A stretch of DNA of 64,000 nucleotides from Bacteroidota bacterium (lineage in GTDB: Bacteria > Bacteroidota > Bacteroidia > Chitinophagales > BACL12), in contig JADJJZ010000006.1 of the NCBI GenBank assembly GCA_016706255.1, positions 1,054,001-1,118,000 of the forward strand, read 5' to 3'. Position numbers and translations under genes: made by a program. Shown piece by piece: positions 1 to 8,516 of the stretch; position 1 is the stretch's first letter, and every line of letters starts with the position of its first letter. The notes under the pieces were generated by a model that saw only the letters and a list, made by a program, of their open reading frames with translations, did no database searches and was not told where the DNA came from.

Positions 1-273
1 CCTAATGCATTTACACCTAATGGTGATGGTGTGAATGATATTTTCAGAGTGCCACCAACAAATAATCTCTGCGAAGAAACTCAATACTTTAAAGTATTTA
101 CCCGTTGGGGTGAACCGGTATACGATTATTTCCAGGAAGGTGGAACCGAAGGTTGGGATGGAACCGACCCTACAGGAAAAGATCAGGAAATTGGAACCTA
201 TGTTTATATCGTAAAAATGATGTGCGACGGTGTTTTGGAAACCTATTCCGGAACCGTTCACTTACTGAGATAA
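1..273 (+). CDS. C-terminal fragment of a T9SS type B (gliding-motility-type, CHU_C) secreted protein
   Basis: Only the last 90 residues are in the window; the frame is open from base 1. It begins PNAFTPNGDGVNDIF, the signature of the gliding-motility-associated C-terminal domain, and continues with FKVFTRWGEPVYDY, GWDGTDPTGK and GTYVYIVKMMC before ending at a TAA. In Bacteroidota this about 90-residue domain directs large adhesins and enzymes through the type IX secretion system to the cell surface (type B signal, processed with SprB-like cargo). The function of the missing N-terminal part cannot be told. A strong hairpin follows the stop codon. The domain call is confident; everything about the full protein is unknown. 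Confidence 0.9.
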   Translation, partial: PNAFTPNGDGVNDIFRVPPTNNLCEETQYFKVFTRWGEPVYDYFQEGGTEGWDGTDPTGKDQEIGTYVYIVKMMCDGVLETYSGTVHLLR

Positions 274-293
274 TTTTATAAAACACATAAATT

Positions 294-332
294 AAAAAGC
301 GGATGACCTTAAATGAGCATCCGCTTTTTTTT
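294..332. terminator. Bidirectional intrinsic terminator
   Basis: A 12-bp perfect stem (AAAAAGCGGATG at 294-305, partner at 318-329) encloses a 12-nt loop and ends in a T-run on the plus strand and an A-run (T on minus) on the other side. It lies between the convergent ends of the type B cargo gene and the minus-strand transpeptidase-like gene, so it probably serves both. Confidence 0.85.
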
Positions 333-349
333 AACCTATTATCAATAAA

Positions 350-1013
350 CTACTTAATAAACATCCATAATAAAACGGGTTTTTCACTCGCTTTTAATTT
401 TTCATCCACTCGCCGAAAAAAGTTATCTGAAATAGCAGGACAGCCCCAGCCTTCAGCGCTACCAATAGGATAAATTGCGTCATCAGTAATTGCATCCCAT
501 GAATGGAAAACAATTTGTCTGTCGTAGGCCTTGCTATTACTCGATTCTAAGCCATGCAGATAATATTTTATACCAACACCCCATTGGCTATAATCGCGTT
601 TCCCAATTTTATATTTTCCGAGCGAAGATGTATGGCTTTCGGGTGTATTACTAAATACCGGATTTTCAGCGCTGTATCCCATACTCCAGGGTTTTGAGCC
701 ACAACCATGACTCACCAATCCTGAATCAATCAATGTTTTAGCATTTAAAGTCATAAATATAAAAGCGATGTAAACCGGAATGGATTTTCATATTTAATAA
801 AAAACAAAAATCAGTATTAAACTTATTTGCCTTACAAAATGATTTGGCTGAGTCAACTTTCGAAAAGGTTAAAATTCGATTGAGACTGTCGGTTTTTTTT
901 AATGAATCGGCTGTTTCATTTTCGGAAACAGTTTTGTTATCAGCCTGAATATCGCAGTTTAAAAATGGAAAGATGCATGCCGTCAAAAGCAGCAAAATAA
1001 GCAGGGGTTTCAT
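350..1013 (-). pseudogene. Murein L,D-transpeptidase-like protein (YkuD_2 family), frameshifted
   Basis: Two overlapping minus-strand frames together make one protein of about 221 residues. The upstream part (ATG at 1013) starts with a hydrophobic export signal (MKPLLILLLLTACIF) and contains AKSFCKANKFNTDFCFLLNM then HSGLHRFYIYDF, typical of the N-terminal half of the Bacteroidota YkuD_2 family. The downstream part carries LVSHGCGSKPWSMG, IVFHSWD and SAEGWGCPAIS, where the His and the Cys of GWGCP are the expected catalytic residues of an L,D-transpeptidase-type fold acting on peptidoglycan. The halves join exactly (YDF then NAKTL) if one A is removed from the TTTAAA tract near 744-749. This is either a real inactivating indel or a sequencing error. 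Stand-alone starts inside the frame are not credible because the family domain spans the break. Confidence 0.85.
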
Positions 1014-1096
1014 TGGTGTGTCAGTTTCTGGAAAAAACGATAAACTGCACCGGCTTATTACCAATGTAACATCATAATTTTGTCAGAAGTAAAAAA

Positions 1097-1732
1097 TTAT
1101 TTTTTCAATAAACCATCATCCTGCAGCATTTGATTTAAAATGGCAGGGTCTAATTTTCCTAATTCGCGTTCAGCGTCGATATAATCTATTTCGCCTTTAA
1201 TGGTAAATTGAATTCTTCTTTCAAGATTACCAAACTCAGGACATTTAATATTCTGATAATTTTTCACCTTACCATCATCATAATATTCTTTGCGCATCAA
1301 TAGGTAACCTTTGTTATCGTAGTATTTTACAATTTTCGGATAATTTTTACGGTAGTACGACGACCACATGCCGGTTTCCATACCTTTATTGTAATTCCCC
1401 TCCATTTGAACTACTCCACTTGGAAAAAAGAATTTCCAATTACCATCTGCCAATCCATCCTTTAAACTACCTGAAACAATCAGTGCTTTTTTCTCATTGT
1501 AATAAGCAATATTTCCGGTATAAGGTTTTGAGTCATACAGATATACTGTTGGTTTGAAATTAGTTACAAAAGCGCTATCCTCATGTTTCATCGGCGCGAA
1601 ATTTAATCCGCTGCTGTCGGAAGTAGTCAGGTTTTCAGCTAACAATGCACCATTGGCATCGGTTGTAGCAACTTTATCGGCACAGGCTGATAACAGCATC
1701 GCTGAAATGGCGATATAGAATAGGGTTTTCAT
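1097..1732 (-). CDS. MORN-repeat (YwqK-like) lipoprotein
   Basis: A 211-residue protein with a lipoprotein signal peptide (MKTLFYIAISAMLLSAC, lipobox LSAC with Cys17) and three or so MORN_2-like strands: SGSLKDGLADGNWKFFFPSG, MEGNYNKGMETGMWSSYY and KEYYDDGKVKNYQNI. Such G-x-W-x-x-Y/F-x-x-G repeats occur in many Bacteroidota surface proteins and in the YwqK family. The repeats suggest a structural or binding role at the periplasmic or outer face; no enzyme motif is visible. It lies 15 bp downstream of the metallophosphoesterase gene on the same strand and may be cotranscribed. Function is not predictable beyond this. Confidence 0.75.
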   Translation of the reverse strand: MKTLFYIAISAMLLSACADKVATTDANGALLAENLTTSDSSGLNFAPMKHEDSAFVTNFKPTVYLYDSKPYTGNIAYYNEKKALIVSGSLKDGLADGNWKFFFPSGVVQMEGNYNKGMETGMWSSYYRKNYPKIVKYYDNKGYLLMRKEYYDDGKVKNYQNIKCPEFGNLERRIQFTIKGEIDYIDAERELGKLDPAILNQMLQDDGLLKK

Positions 1733-1746
1733 TTAATAAAGATAAT

Positions 1747-3006
1747 TTATTTTTTTCGAAGTACAATTTGAGTCACCTCCGGCCAAATGCCGATACGTCC
1801 CGGATAACCTACCGTTCCTAATCCGCGATTAACATAAATATAGGTTTCATCCTTTTGATATAACCCTGCCCATTGGTCGTAAATAAACTGTGATGGCGAA
1901 AAACGGATCGCCGGTGTTTCAATTCCCATTTGGAAACCATGTGTATGTCCGCTCAATGTAAGCTGAGGCGGTTTATTTTTTTGCAACACCTTTGCATCCC
2001 AGTGCGAAGGGTCGTGCGATAATAAAATACGGAAGCTGTTTTCATCAACCCCTTTGGATGCAATGTCGAGGTCGCCAATTTTTGGAAAATCGCCTTTCCC
2101 CCAATTTTCTACACCAATGATATATATTTTTTCACCGTTTTTTTCGATGCTGGTATTTTGATTTAATAATAAATTATAACCAAGTTGCGGATGAATATTT
2201 TTTACATTAATTAAATTTTGTTCTCTTTCTTCCGGTGTTTTCCATTTGATATAATCGCCATAATCATGATTGCCTAAAATGGAGATTACACCATGCGGCG
2301 CATTTATTTTTTTAAATGTTTCGTACCAGCCGTCCATTTCATCTGCTCTACTGTTTACAATATCGCCGGTAAAAAAAATGACATCTGATTTTAAATCCTG
2401 AATTAATTCAACTAAATAAGACAACTGATGTGCAGCCGATTTATCCCATGAACCGATATGCAGGTCGCTGATTTGTGTAATTTTAAATCCATCGAATGCG
2501 GCAGGTAAATCAGAGAAGGCAATTTCCTGTTTATGTACTGTAAAATTATAACGGCCTTTAAAAATGCCATAAGCAAAGCCTGCAAAAGGTATGGAGCCCG
2601 CTAAAAATGCCAATCGCGAAATAAAGGTTCTTCTGCTGATTAATATTCTTTTATCCAAATATTCTTTTCTACGTTTTCTGATGGTAAATAAACTGTAAGG
2701 GACACGATAAATATCTTCCAGAAAAAATAAAATAATGGCAACGATAATTTTAGTGAACAGCAATGAAACAAAAATGCCAAAAAACCATAAATTAATTCTG
2801 GCCATTGTTGGATGCATATATTGCAGTAATACAAATCCTAAAGAAGCAATAATAAATATTGCGAGATTAATACGCCAGTAAATTTTTATAGCTTTTTTCG
2901 CTTGCTTTTTAAAGGCAGCTTTTACGGCACTGTGTATTAAAATATCGCCGACAAAATAGGCAATAGCCGATACCGTTAATCTGGTTATTAGTGCTTGAGC
3001 ATCCAT
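1747..3006 (-). CDS. Membrane-anchored metallophosphoesterase (YaeI/LpxG-like)
   Basis: A 419-residue protein. Four hydrophobic segments fill about residues 5-100; then a basic stretch, a twin-arginine-like SRRTFISRLAFLAG at 124-137, and a calcineurin-like phosphoesterase domain. The metal-binding motifs are all present in order: DLH (181-183), GD (214-215), GNHD (245-248), H331 and GHTH (353-356). Relatives hydrolyse phosphodiesters, including UDP-2,3-diacylglucosamine in lipid A synthesis, but the four-helix N-terminus and GHTHGFQ ending fit the broader YaeI/YkuE group, so the substrate is not assigned. It is followed by the MORN lipoprotein and preceded by the unrecognised gene at 3027-3500, all minus strand and closely spaced. 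Confidence 0.88.
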   Translation of the reverse strand: MDAQALITRLTVSAIAYFVGDILIHSAVKAAFKKQAKKAIKIYWRINLAIFIIASLGFVLLQYMHPTMARINLWFFGIFVSLLFTKIIVAIILFFLEDIYRVPYSLFTIRKRRKEYLDKRILISRRTFISRLAFLAGSIPFAGFAYGIFKGRYNFTVHKQEIAFSDLPAAFDGFKITQISDLHIGSWDKSAAHQLSYLVELIQDLKSDVIFFTGDIVNSRADEMDGWYETFKKINAPHGVISILGNHDYGDYIKWKTPEEREQNLINVKNIHPQLGYNLLLNQNTSIEKNGEKIYIIGVENWGKGDFPKIGDLDIASKGVDENSFRILLSHDPSHWDAKVLQKNKPPQLTLSGHTHGFQMGIETPAIRFSPSQFIYDQWAGLYQKDETYIYVNRGLGTVGYPGRIGIWPEVTQIVLRKK

Positions 3007-3026
3007 AATTGTTGTTGATAAACAGT

Positions 3027-3500
3027 TTAACTGGCCGGAACGTTCATTAATTTAACATTTACCTGTGGAGGAACACCTACTTCGATATCAATTTCACTGA
3101 ATTTAAAATTGCCGAGGGTGAGCTTACTTTGAAATTCATCTGCAGTGGTTAAAGTACCGACAATTACTTTTAATATTGTTTTATCATCGTTAGCCTTTAA
3201 TATTTCCGCAATTTCCTCTTTTGAGATATCTGCAAATTTTTCAAAATGAAAAATAATTTTTGGTGGTAAACTAACCCCAATGTTAATCTCTTTGGTCCGA
3301 TAACCGGTTTTTTCTATAATCGGAGAAAGGGCAATAAGGTCGTTAGCAATAACGGCTAATTTTTCTGTAGTCAGATTCTTTACATCGTAAAAATTACTGA
3401 GGGTTTCTTTCAGCAGGTCAGTTGCTGATTGCAAACCTTCGCCAAATAAAGCCCCTGTATCATCAAGGGCATTTTTTACCGATTCCAATACCTTTTTCAT
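3027..3500 (-). CDS. Unrecognised protein with a twofold internal repeat
   Basis: I do not recognise this 157-residue protein. An ATG at 3500 is a better start than the TTG four codons upstream. The N-terminal 45 residues look helical and amphipathic (MKKVLESVKNALDDTGALFG). The rest contains two related strands: EINIGVSLPPKIIFHFEKF and EIDIEVGVPPQVNVKLMNV, about 65 residues apart, suggesting an internal duplication of an alpha/beta unit. There is no signal peptide, Cys or catalytic motif. Its start lies 14 bp after the stop of the CASTOR/POLLUX-like channel gene, so cotranscription is likely and a role linked to that channel is possible, but this is inference from position only. Confidence 0.7.
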   Translation of the reverse strand: MKKVLESVKNALDDTGALFGEGLQSATDLLKETLSNFYDVKNLTTEKLAVIANDLIALSPIIEKTGYRTKEINIGVSLPPKIIFHFEKFADISKEEIAEILKANDDKTILKVIVGTLTTADEFQSKLTLGNFKFSEIDIEVGVPPQVNVKLMNVPAS

Positions 3501-3514
3501 AATTGGCAGCAAAT

Positions 3515-5407
3515 TTAATCATCTGCCAACACAATTAATTTGTCTTCTGCTGAAAATTGTATCATAACCTGTTTTTCGGGGTTGAGTTTAATACCATAGG
3601 CTTCTGCGGCGTTGTGTTCATTTACCATACGGCGGTAACCAATTACGGTTTGGCCTTTTTCAATGCCTGATTGTACAAGGGTATAGAAGTTTACCGGCTG
3701 TTGAACACTTACATAATCCGTTATCGGCTTCATGTAAATTTCACTGCCATCTTCATCCAGAATATCTTCAAAAACACGCATTAAATGTTTGTTTTCACTT
3801 ACTTGTGTAATTAATAAACTTAACATTTTATCGCTTACAATAAAATCATCGGCATTAGTTACTTCAGCCAGTTCACGGTTTTTAAGATCCAACATTTCAC
3901 TCACCAAATTTAAATCTTTACCTGCTTTTTCACTCATATCGCGTAAATGTAATAAGGTGATAAGGGTAATTGAATCACTGCGCTGAATATCGTTATCTAA
4001 TTCATAACTAAACAGCATTACATAATCGGCGTTAAATACATTTAACTGTTCCAGCACATTTCTATCACTGGTTTCGGCATGCGTATAGTCAATTTTAATA
4101 TTTTCGAATGCTGTAATATTTTCTTTTTGCAATTCAGCAGGAATTTCCTGATTGGCAACAACATGAATAACGGAGCCTTTACCTACATAATTATTTAATT
4201 CTTTTATTACACGAATTACTCTTCGGTTCCATCCTAATAAAATGATACGTTCCACCTTTTTTTCTATCAACGGTTTGTTTTTGTTGATTACATTCGCATG
4301 TATGTCTACTGTTGATTTATTATTTAAAACAATAGTGTCGTCATCTGCACTAATTACAATTATTGCATCACTGTTGGAAATTAATGTATCCATTGGTGGA
4401 TTAATTCTGCTGATTGCATTTTGTTGCAAACCAATCACACAACTGGAGTCATACATATTCAGAATTTCTGCATATGTTTTTCCGGCTAGTTTTGGTTCGT
4501 TTTTGTAATAAATTTCATCCCCACCATAATCCATTAATTCAGTATATACAACACTTAACCCGCTTTGGCGTGAGGTTTGAACCATTATTCTCGCTACAAT
4601 ATCATCCGTTAATATTAATTCAGCCTCATCTTTTGCAATCATACGTGCAACATCAAAATTTTGCGTTTCACGCATTTCTGCAACAATATGATAAGGCTCC
4701 GTTTTACGGTCGGGGTTGTTGGTAATGGCAAGAATTGTTTTAATTATTTCAAAATCGCTTTCGTGAGCATCTTTTCCTAAAATTATTATAGATTTTGCAT
4801 TTTTGGGATTTACAATTTGAAGATCAACAGGGTTTGTTGTATCACCGCTTCTGCAAATTACTTTTGTATTTTTTGTGTCAGGAACATTCGTTTTAATGTC
4901 ATCTTCCATTTCCACTTTATCGTTGCTGGATAAAATTACAATACGTGGTTTTTTCTGATTTTCATTTGCGGCAACTAATTCGCTGATTATGGTAAATACT
5001 TTTGAACTCCATCCTAAAATCAGTGTAAAATCTTCTTCCATTACTTCACTGCGACCTTTGCGCAATTCATCCAGTTTTCCCTCTATCCCGCTCGATAATA
5101 CCCCAATTAAAGTACTCACAATAAAAATACCCCCAATAGTAACCAGCAACATGATGATTCGAAATCCCCATCCTGCATCGCCACCCATTGTTCCTGCATC
5201 CAAAGTGCGCATTAAACTTTGCCAAGCCGCTTCCAGGAAAGATAAGCCCGATTCTTCAGGCTGATTAATACCGGTTATCATTAATACGATAGCTGCAACT
5301 ATAATTACCAGTATGGATATGATTGCTAACCATATAATCAGCGCCACAGGGCCTTTGCTCATGGTGTTATCAAAGGCATAACGCATTTTTTTGGAGAAAT
5401 TGCTCAT
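3515..5407 (-). CDS. CASTOR/POLLUX-like ion channel with two RCK/TrkA-N-like domains
   Basis: A 630-residue inner-membrane protein. Transmembrane helices lie at about 20-45 and 82-106, with a pore-loop-like stretch between them (LMRTLDAGTMGGDAGW, 65-80) in place of a classical TVGYG filter, as in plant CASTOR/POLLUX and their bacterial relatives. Two Rossmann-like regulatory domains follow, beginning TLILGWSSKVFTIISEL (about 128) and RIILLGWNRRVIRVIKEL (about 388), and a TrkA-C-like tail with VIGYRR. Family knowledge says cation flux gated by a cytosolic RCK ring; the ion is not certain. The minus-strand genes downstream (3027-3500, phosphoesterase, lipoprotein) are tightly packed behind it. 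Length and domain order fit the family. Confidence 0.85.
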   Translation of the reverse strand: MSNFSKKMRYAFDNTMSKGPVALIIWLAIISILVIIVAAIVLMITGINQPEESGLSFLEAAWQSLMRTLDAGTMGGDAGWGFRIIMLLVTIGGIFIVSTLIGVLSSGIEGKLDELRKGRSEVMEEDFTLILGWSSKVFTIISELVAANENQKKPRIVILSSNDKVEMEDDIKTNVPDTKNTKVICRSGDTTNPVDLQIVNPKNAKSIIILGKDAHESDFEIIKTILAITNNPDRKTEPYHIVAEMRETQNFDVARMIAKDEAELILTDDIVARIMVQTSRQSGLSVVYTELMDYGGDEIYYKNEPKLAGKTYAEILNMYDSSCVIGLQQNAISRINPPMDTLISNSDAIIVISADDDTIVLNNKSTVDIHANVINKNKPLIEKKVERIILLGWNRRVIRVIKELNNYVGKGSVIHVVANQEIPAELQKENITAFENIKIDYTHAETSDRNVLEQLNVFNADYVMLFSYELDNDIQRSDSITLITLLHLRDMSEKAGKDLNLVSEMLDLKNRELAEVTNADDFIVSDKMLSLLITQVSENKHLMRVFEDILDEDGSEIYMKPITDYVSVQQPVNFYTLVQSGIEKGQTVIGYRRMVNEHNAAEAYGIKLNPEKQVMIQFSAEDKLIVLADD

Positions 5408-5578
5408 AATGTGTTGTTTAGGGTAAAAATAAAATAATTATTGAAATGTTATCCCCTTTCATCAGGTAATTCAATAAGTGATGGAAATATATAAACAAGT
5501 GCTACACATTATTGTCAATTGCAAAAAAAATAAATATGTTAACAGCCTTTTTTGGGGGAGATGTTATTCGTGGTATAA

Positions 5579-5610
5579 TTTGTAATCGCTGTTTAAGTTT
5601 ATCAATTTTG
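5579..5610 (+). promoter_or_regulatory. Putative Bacteroidota-type promoter for the DinB-fold gene
   Basis: TTTG at 5579-5582, a 20-nt spacer, then CAATTTTG at 5603-5610, one base off the Bacteroidota -7 consensus TAnnTTTG. The start codon follows 14 nt further on. It sits in the 217-bp divergent gap between the channel gene and this gene; nothing else was recognised there. Confidence 0.5.
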
Positions 5611-5624
5611 CAAAAAATATCATT

Positions 5625-6143
5625 ATGCTGAATTGGAAAAAACCCGTAGCCGGAGAATATATTCCTTATCAAATTAACTATATAAAATTAGTTCAAGATG
5701 GCGACTTGATTGAAATTTTACGCAATCAGATTGATGCTACAGCTGCATTTTTAGCGGAGTTAAGTCCTGAAAAAATTGAATACCGTTATGCAGAAGGCAA
5801 ATGGTCGATAAAAGAAGTGCTGCAACATTTAATTGATTGTGAAAGAATAATGTGTTACAGGGCCTTATGTATTGGAAGAAAAGATAAAACTGCGTTACCC
5901 GGATTTGAAGAAAATGATTATGTAACAAATGCTAATGTTAATGAACGCGATTTTATTGATATGATACGCGAATTTGTTGCTGTTCGTGCAGGAACAATTT
6001 ATATGCTTCGGAGTTTTAATGATACTATTTTAGCTGAACTTGGCACGGCAAATAATAATACCGTTTCATGTAATGCTTTGGCGTATGTAATTGCAGGGCA
6101 TGAGTTACACCACTTAAATATTATTAGGGAACGATATTTATAA
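5625..6143 (+). CDS. DinB-fold metal-dependent protein (DinB_2 family)
   Basis: A 172-residue soluble protein of the DinB/YfiT four-helix superfamily (not the DinB polymerase). The pattern of the fold is visible: GKWSIKEVLQHLIDCERIM (about 64-82), in which the His of QHL is the first metal ligand, and YVIAGHELHHLNIIRERYL at the C-terminus supplying the other His ligands. Members include bacillithiol and mycothiol transferases and many proteins without known substrate. It is followed after 12 bp by the PaiB-like gene, suggesting cotranscription. A second, diverged DinB-fold gene lies at 44812-45282. Family call is sound; substrate unknown. Confidence 0.82.
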   Translation: MLNWKKPVAGEYIPYQINYIKLVQDGDLIEILRNQIDATAAFLAELSPEKIEYRYAEGKWSIKEVLQHLIDCERIMCYRALCIGRKDKTALPGFEENDYVTNANVNERDFIDMIREFVAVRAGTIYMLRSFNDTILAELGTANNNTVSCNALAYVIAGHELHHLNIIRERYL

Positions 6144-6155
6144 TTATTTTACTTC

Positions 6156-6785
6156 ATGTATATTCCAAAAATTAACAAGATTAATAATCAGGAAGAAATT
6201 TTTCGATTTATTCGGGAAAACCCTTTCGCAATTATAATCAGCAATAATAACGATGGTATTATCGCAACACATACACCTGTTGAGTTGTTTGTAAAACCGG
6301 ATGGTGTAACTGTGCTGCGCACACATATTGCAAAAGCCAATCCGCAATGGAAAAATTTTGCGGATGCAGGAAATGTGATGGTGATTTTTAATGGTCCGCA
6401 TACCTATATCAGCTCTTCGTGGTACAATCATGTTAATGTTCCAACATGGAATTATATTGCCATTCATGTATATGGTAAGCCAAGAATTTTGGACCGGGCA
6501 GAAACAATTTCGCTTTTAACTGATTTGGTAGACCGGCATGAACAATTTTCTGAAAAACCTTTTTCTATGCAACATCTTGATGCTCAATATCTGGATAATC
6601 ATTTAAAAGCTTTGGTGGCATTTGAAATTCAAATTGATAAAATAGATGCCAAAGAAAAACTCAGTCAGAACAGAGATGCACATAATTTTAATCTGGTAAT
6701 TGATCAACTGGAAAAAAGACCTGATGAACAAAGTAAGGCGATACAATCGGAAATGAACCGGATTAAAAAAAAGTTGTTTGAGTAG
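6156..6785 (+). CDS. FMN-binding PaiB-like protein
   Basis: A 209-residue protein of the PaiB/FMN-binding negative transcriptional regulator family. Diagnostic stretches are MYIPKINKINNQEEIFRFI at the start, FAIIISNNNDGIIATHTP, LRTHIAKANPQWKNF, VIFNGPHTYISSSWY and VPTWNYIAIHVYGKPRIL. The split-barrel fold binds flavin; B. subtilis PaiB was named as a sporulation and protease regulator, but most homologues are unproven and may be flavin or haem enzymes. It lies 12 bp after the DinB-fold gene and 34 bp before the carbonic anhydrase. Length is normal for the family. Confidence 0.88.
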   Translation: MYIPKINKINNQEEIFRFIRENPFAIIISNNNDGIIATHTPVELFVKPDGVTVLRTHIAKANPQWKNFADAGNVMVIFNGPHTYISSSWYNHVNVPTWNYIAIHVYGKPRILDRAETISLLTDLVDRHEQFSEKPFSMQHLDAQYLDNHLKALVAFEIQIDKIDAKEKLSQNRDAHNFNLVIDQLEKRPDEQSKAIQSEMNRIKKKLFE

Positions 6786-6805
6786 GAAGTTTTGAATTCG
6801 TAATA

Positions 6806-6813
6806 TATCTTTG
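6806..6813 (+). promoter_or_regulatory. -7 box of the carbonic anhydrase gene
   Basis: TATCTTTG matches the Bacteroidota -7 consensus TAnnTTTG. It lies only 6 nt before the ATG at 6820, which would make the transcript leaderless or nearly so. A TTTG at 6777-6780 is a possible -33 element but the 25-nt gap is longer than usual. The box overlaps a TTG that could extend the reading frame by three codons, which argues for the ATG start. Confidence 0.5.
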
Positions 6814-6819
6814 AACACT

Positions 6820-7464
6820 ATGAGCGATTCAGCAACATATCAGCAATTATTAAAAAACAATGCAAATTGGGTAGAAGAAAAGCTGGCTACAGACCCTCAA
6901 TATTTCGAAATGTTGTCGCAAGGCCAGCAACCCCCGTTTTTATATATCGGTTGCAGCGATAGCCGTTTGCCTATTGACGTGTTTACGGGTTCAATTCCCG
7001 GACAAATCTTTATCCATCGTAATGTTGCCAACCAGGTGTTTTTGAATGATATGAATTTGTTAACTGTTTTAGAATTTTCTGTTAAAACATTAAAAGTTCA
7101 GCACATAATTGTTTGCGGTCATTATGGTTGCGGTGGGGTAGAAGCTGCCTATACCGGAACCACGTTAAACATGGTTGAAAACTGGACCATGAATATTCGT
7201 GATATCGCCATGGAAAATAAAAAGGAATTGGACGCCATTCCTGATTTAAAAGAAAGATTAAATAAACTGAGCGAATTAAATGTTATCAGGCAATTGCGAC
7301 AATTATGCAAAACATCAGTAATGCACGATGCCTTCCGAAAAAATGAATATCCGAAATTGCATGGCTGGGTGCTGGATATATCGCACGGTTTAATTAAAGA
7401 ATTACCTATACCTGTTGATGAATGGAAACAATACGGATTGTTGCCTACAGGTTATGAACCTTGA
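6820..7464 (+). CDS. Beta-class carbonic anhydrase
   Basis: A 214-residue enzyme interconverting CO2 and bicarbonate. The zinc ligands are visible: Cys45 with the Asp47/Arg49 dyad in CSDSRLP, and His101 and Cys104 in GHYGCGGV. The ATG at 6820 is preferred over a TTG at 6811 because it places the protein start just after a good -7 box. The 3' end overlaps the convergent phoH-like gene by 13 bp. The C-terminal tail (KELPIPVDEWKQYGLLPTG) extends slightly beyond the minimal fold. Function is secure. Confidence 0.95.
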   Translation: MSDSATYQQLLKNNANWVEEKLATDPQYFEMLSQGQQPPFLYIGCSDSRLPIDVFTGSIPGQIFIHRNVANQVFLNDMNLLTVLEFSVKTLKVQHIIVCGHYGCGGVEAAYTGTTLNMVENWTMNIRDIAMENKKELDAIPDLKERLNKLSELNVIRQLRQLCKTSVMHDAFRKNEYPKLHGWVLDISHGLIKELPIPVDEWKQYGLLPTGYEP

Positions 7465-8441
7465 TGATCACCGTCTGCGCGATTTTCCATCCTTGATTTT
7501 TCTTTATCGTATGCTTTGATAATTTGTTTCACCAATCGGTGACGAACAACATCATTTTCATTTAAGAAAATTGTACCAATGCCATCAATATCTTTTAATA
7601 TACGCAACGAGGTATATAACCCTGAAGATTGATTTCTTGGTAAATCAATTTGTGTTAAATCGCCGGTAATAATACATTTTGCACTTGGACCGATACGTGT
7701 TAAAAACATTTTTATTTGAGCATCTGTTGCATTTTGTGCCTCATCTAAAATAATAAATGCATGATCCAATGTTCTACCGCGCATAAATGCCAAAGGTGCA
7801 ATTTCAATTACACGGTTCTGCATGTATAAATTCAGTTTTTCCATTGGCAGCATATCATCCAATGCATCATATAATGGTCGCAGGTAAGGGTCGATTTTTT
7901 CTTTTAAATCGCCGGGTAAAAATCCCAGGTTTTCACCTGCTTCAACAGCAGGCCGGGTTAAGATGATACGTTTTACCACTTTATCTTTTAAGGCGCGAAC
8001 AGCAAGTGCAACTGCAGTATACGTTTTTCCCGTTCCCGCAGGTCCTATTGCAAAAACAATATCATTTTCGTTGGCTAACGCGACCATTTTTTTCTGATTT
8101 GGCGTTCTGGCTCTTACCAAAAATCCATTTTGACCATGCACAATTGCATCATCGGGTAATTCAGGAACATCTACCAACTCCTCTTCTGCAACACCAAATA
8201 ATATACTCTGCAAATTGGCGTCACTAATACTGCCAAAACGTTCGAGGTGAATTAGAACTTTGTCGATTTTTGCTTTAAAATCATCAATATCTTTTTCATT
8301 GCCTCTCACCTTTAATTCGCTTCCGCGACCGGAGATATTGAGATATGGAAAGGTTTTTTTTATGATTCCCAACCGGGCATTATGTATACCGTAGAAGTCA
8401 ATCGGCCTTACGCCGTCTAAAGGAATAGTTATTTCAATCAA
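7452..8441 (-). CDS. phoH: PhoH-family ATPase
   Basis: A 329-residue cytoplasmic P-loop protein. An N-terminal KH-like region (about 30-65, NISGRGSELKVRGNEKDI) precedes the ATPase core: Walker A GPAGTGKT at 133-140 and Walker B ILDEAQN at 231-237, followed by FLTRIGPSAKCIITGD and a nucleotide-sensing arginine region. PhoH/YbeZ proteins are linked to phosphate starvation and to 16S rRNA maturation with YbeY; no ybeY is in the window. It converges on the carbonic anhydrase gene (13-bp overlap of coding ends) and diverges from the SAM hydrolase gene across a 75-bp gap. Length and motif order match the family. Confidence 0.92.
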   Translation of the reverse strand: MIEITIPLDGVRPIDFYGIHNARLGIIKKTFPYLNISGRGSELKVRGNEKDIDDFKAKIDKVLIHLERFGSISDANLQSILFGVAEEELVDVPELPDDAIVHGQNGFLVRARTPNQKKMVALANENDIVFAIGPAGTGKTYTAVALAVRALKDKVVKRIILTRPAVEAGENLGFLPGDLKEKIDPYLRPLYDALDDMLPMEKLNLYMQNRVIEIAPLAFMRGRTLDHAFIILDEAQNATDAQIKMFLTRIGPSAKCIITGDLTQIDLPRNQSSGLYTSLRILKDIDGIGTIFLNENDVVRHRLVKQIIKAYDKEKSRMENRADGDHQGS

Positions 8442-8516
8442 TTTTTCTTATAATTTTGTGTCGTTCAATGCAAATTTAATTTTTTTGAATTAACCCGCTT
8501 ATTTTTTAACCGAATT

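Noticed and set aside
350..754. An independent 134-residue protein starting at ATG 754
   Set aside because: The N-terminal half of the same family domain lies immediately upstream in the next frame.
1747..3006. Calling the metallophosphoesterase LpxH or LpxG
   Set aside because: Four N-terminal membrane segments and GHTHGFQ fit the broader YaeI/YkuE group; there is no evidence for the lipid A substrate.
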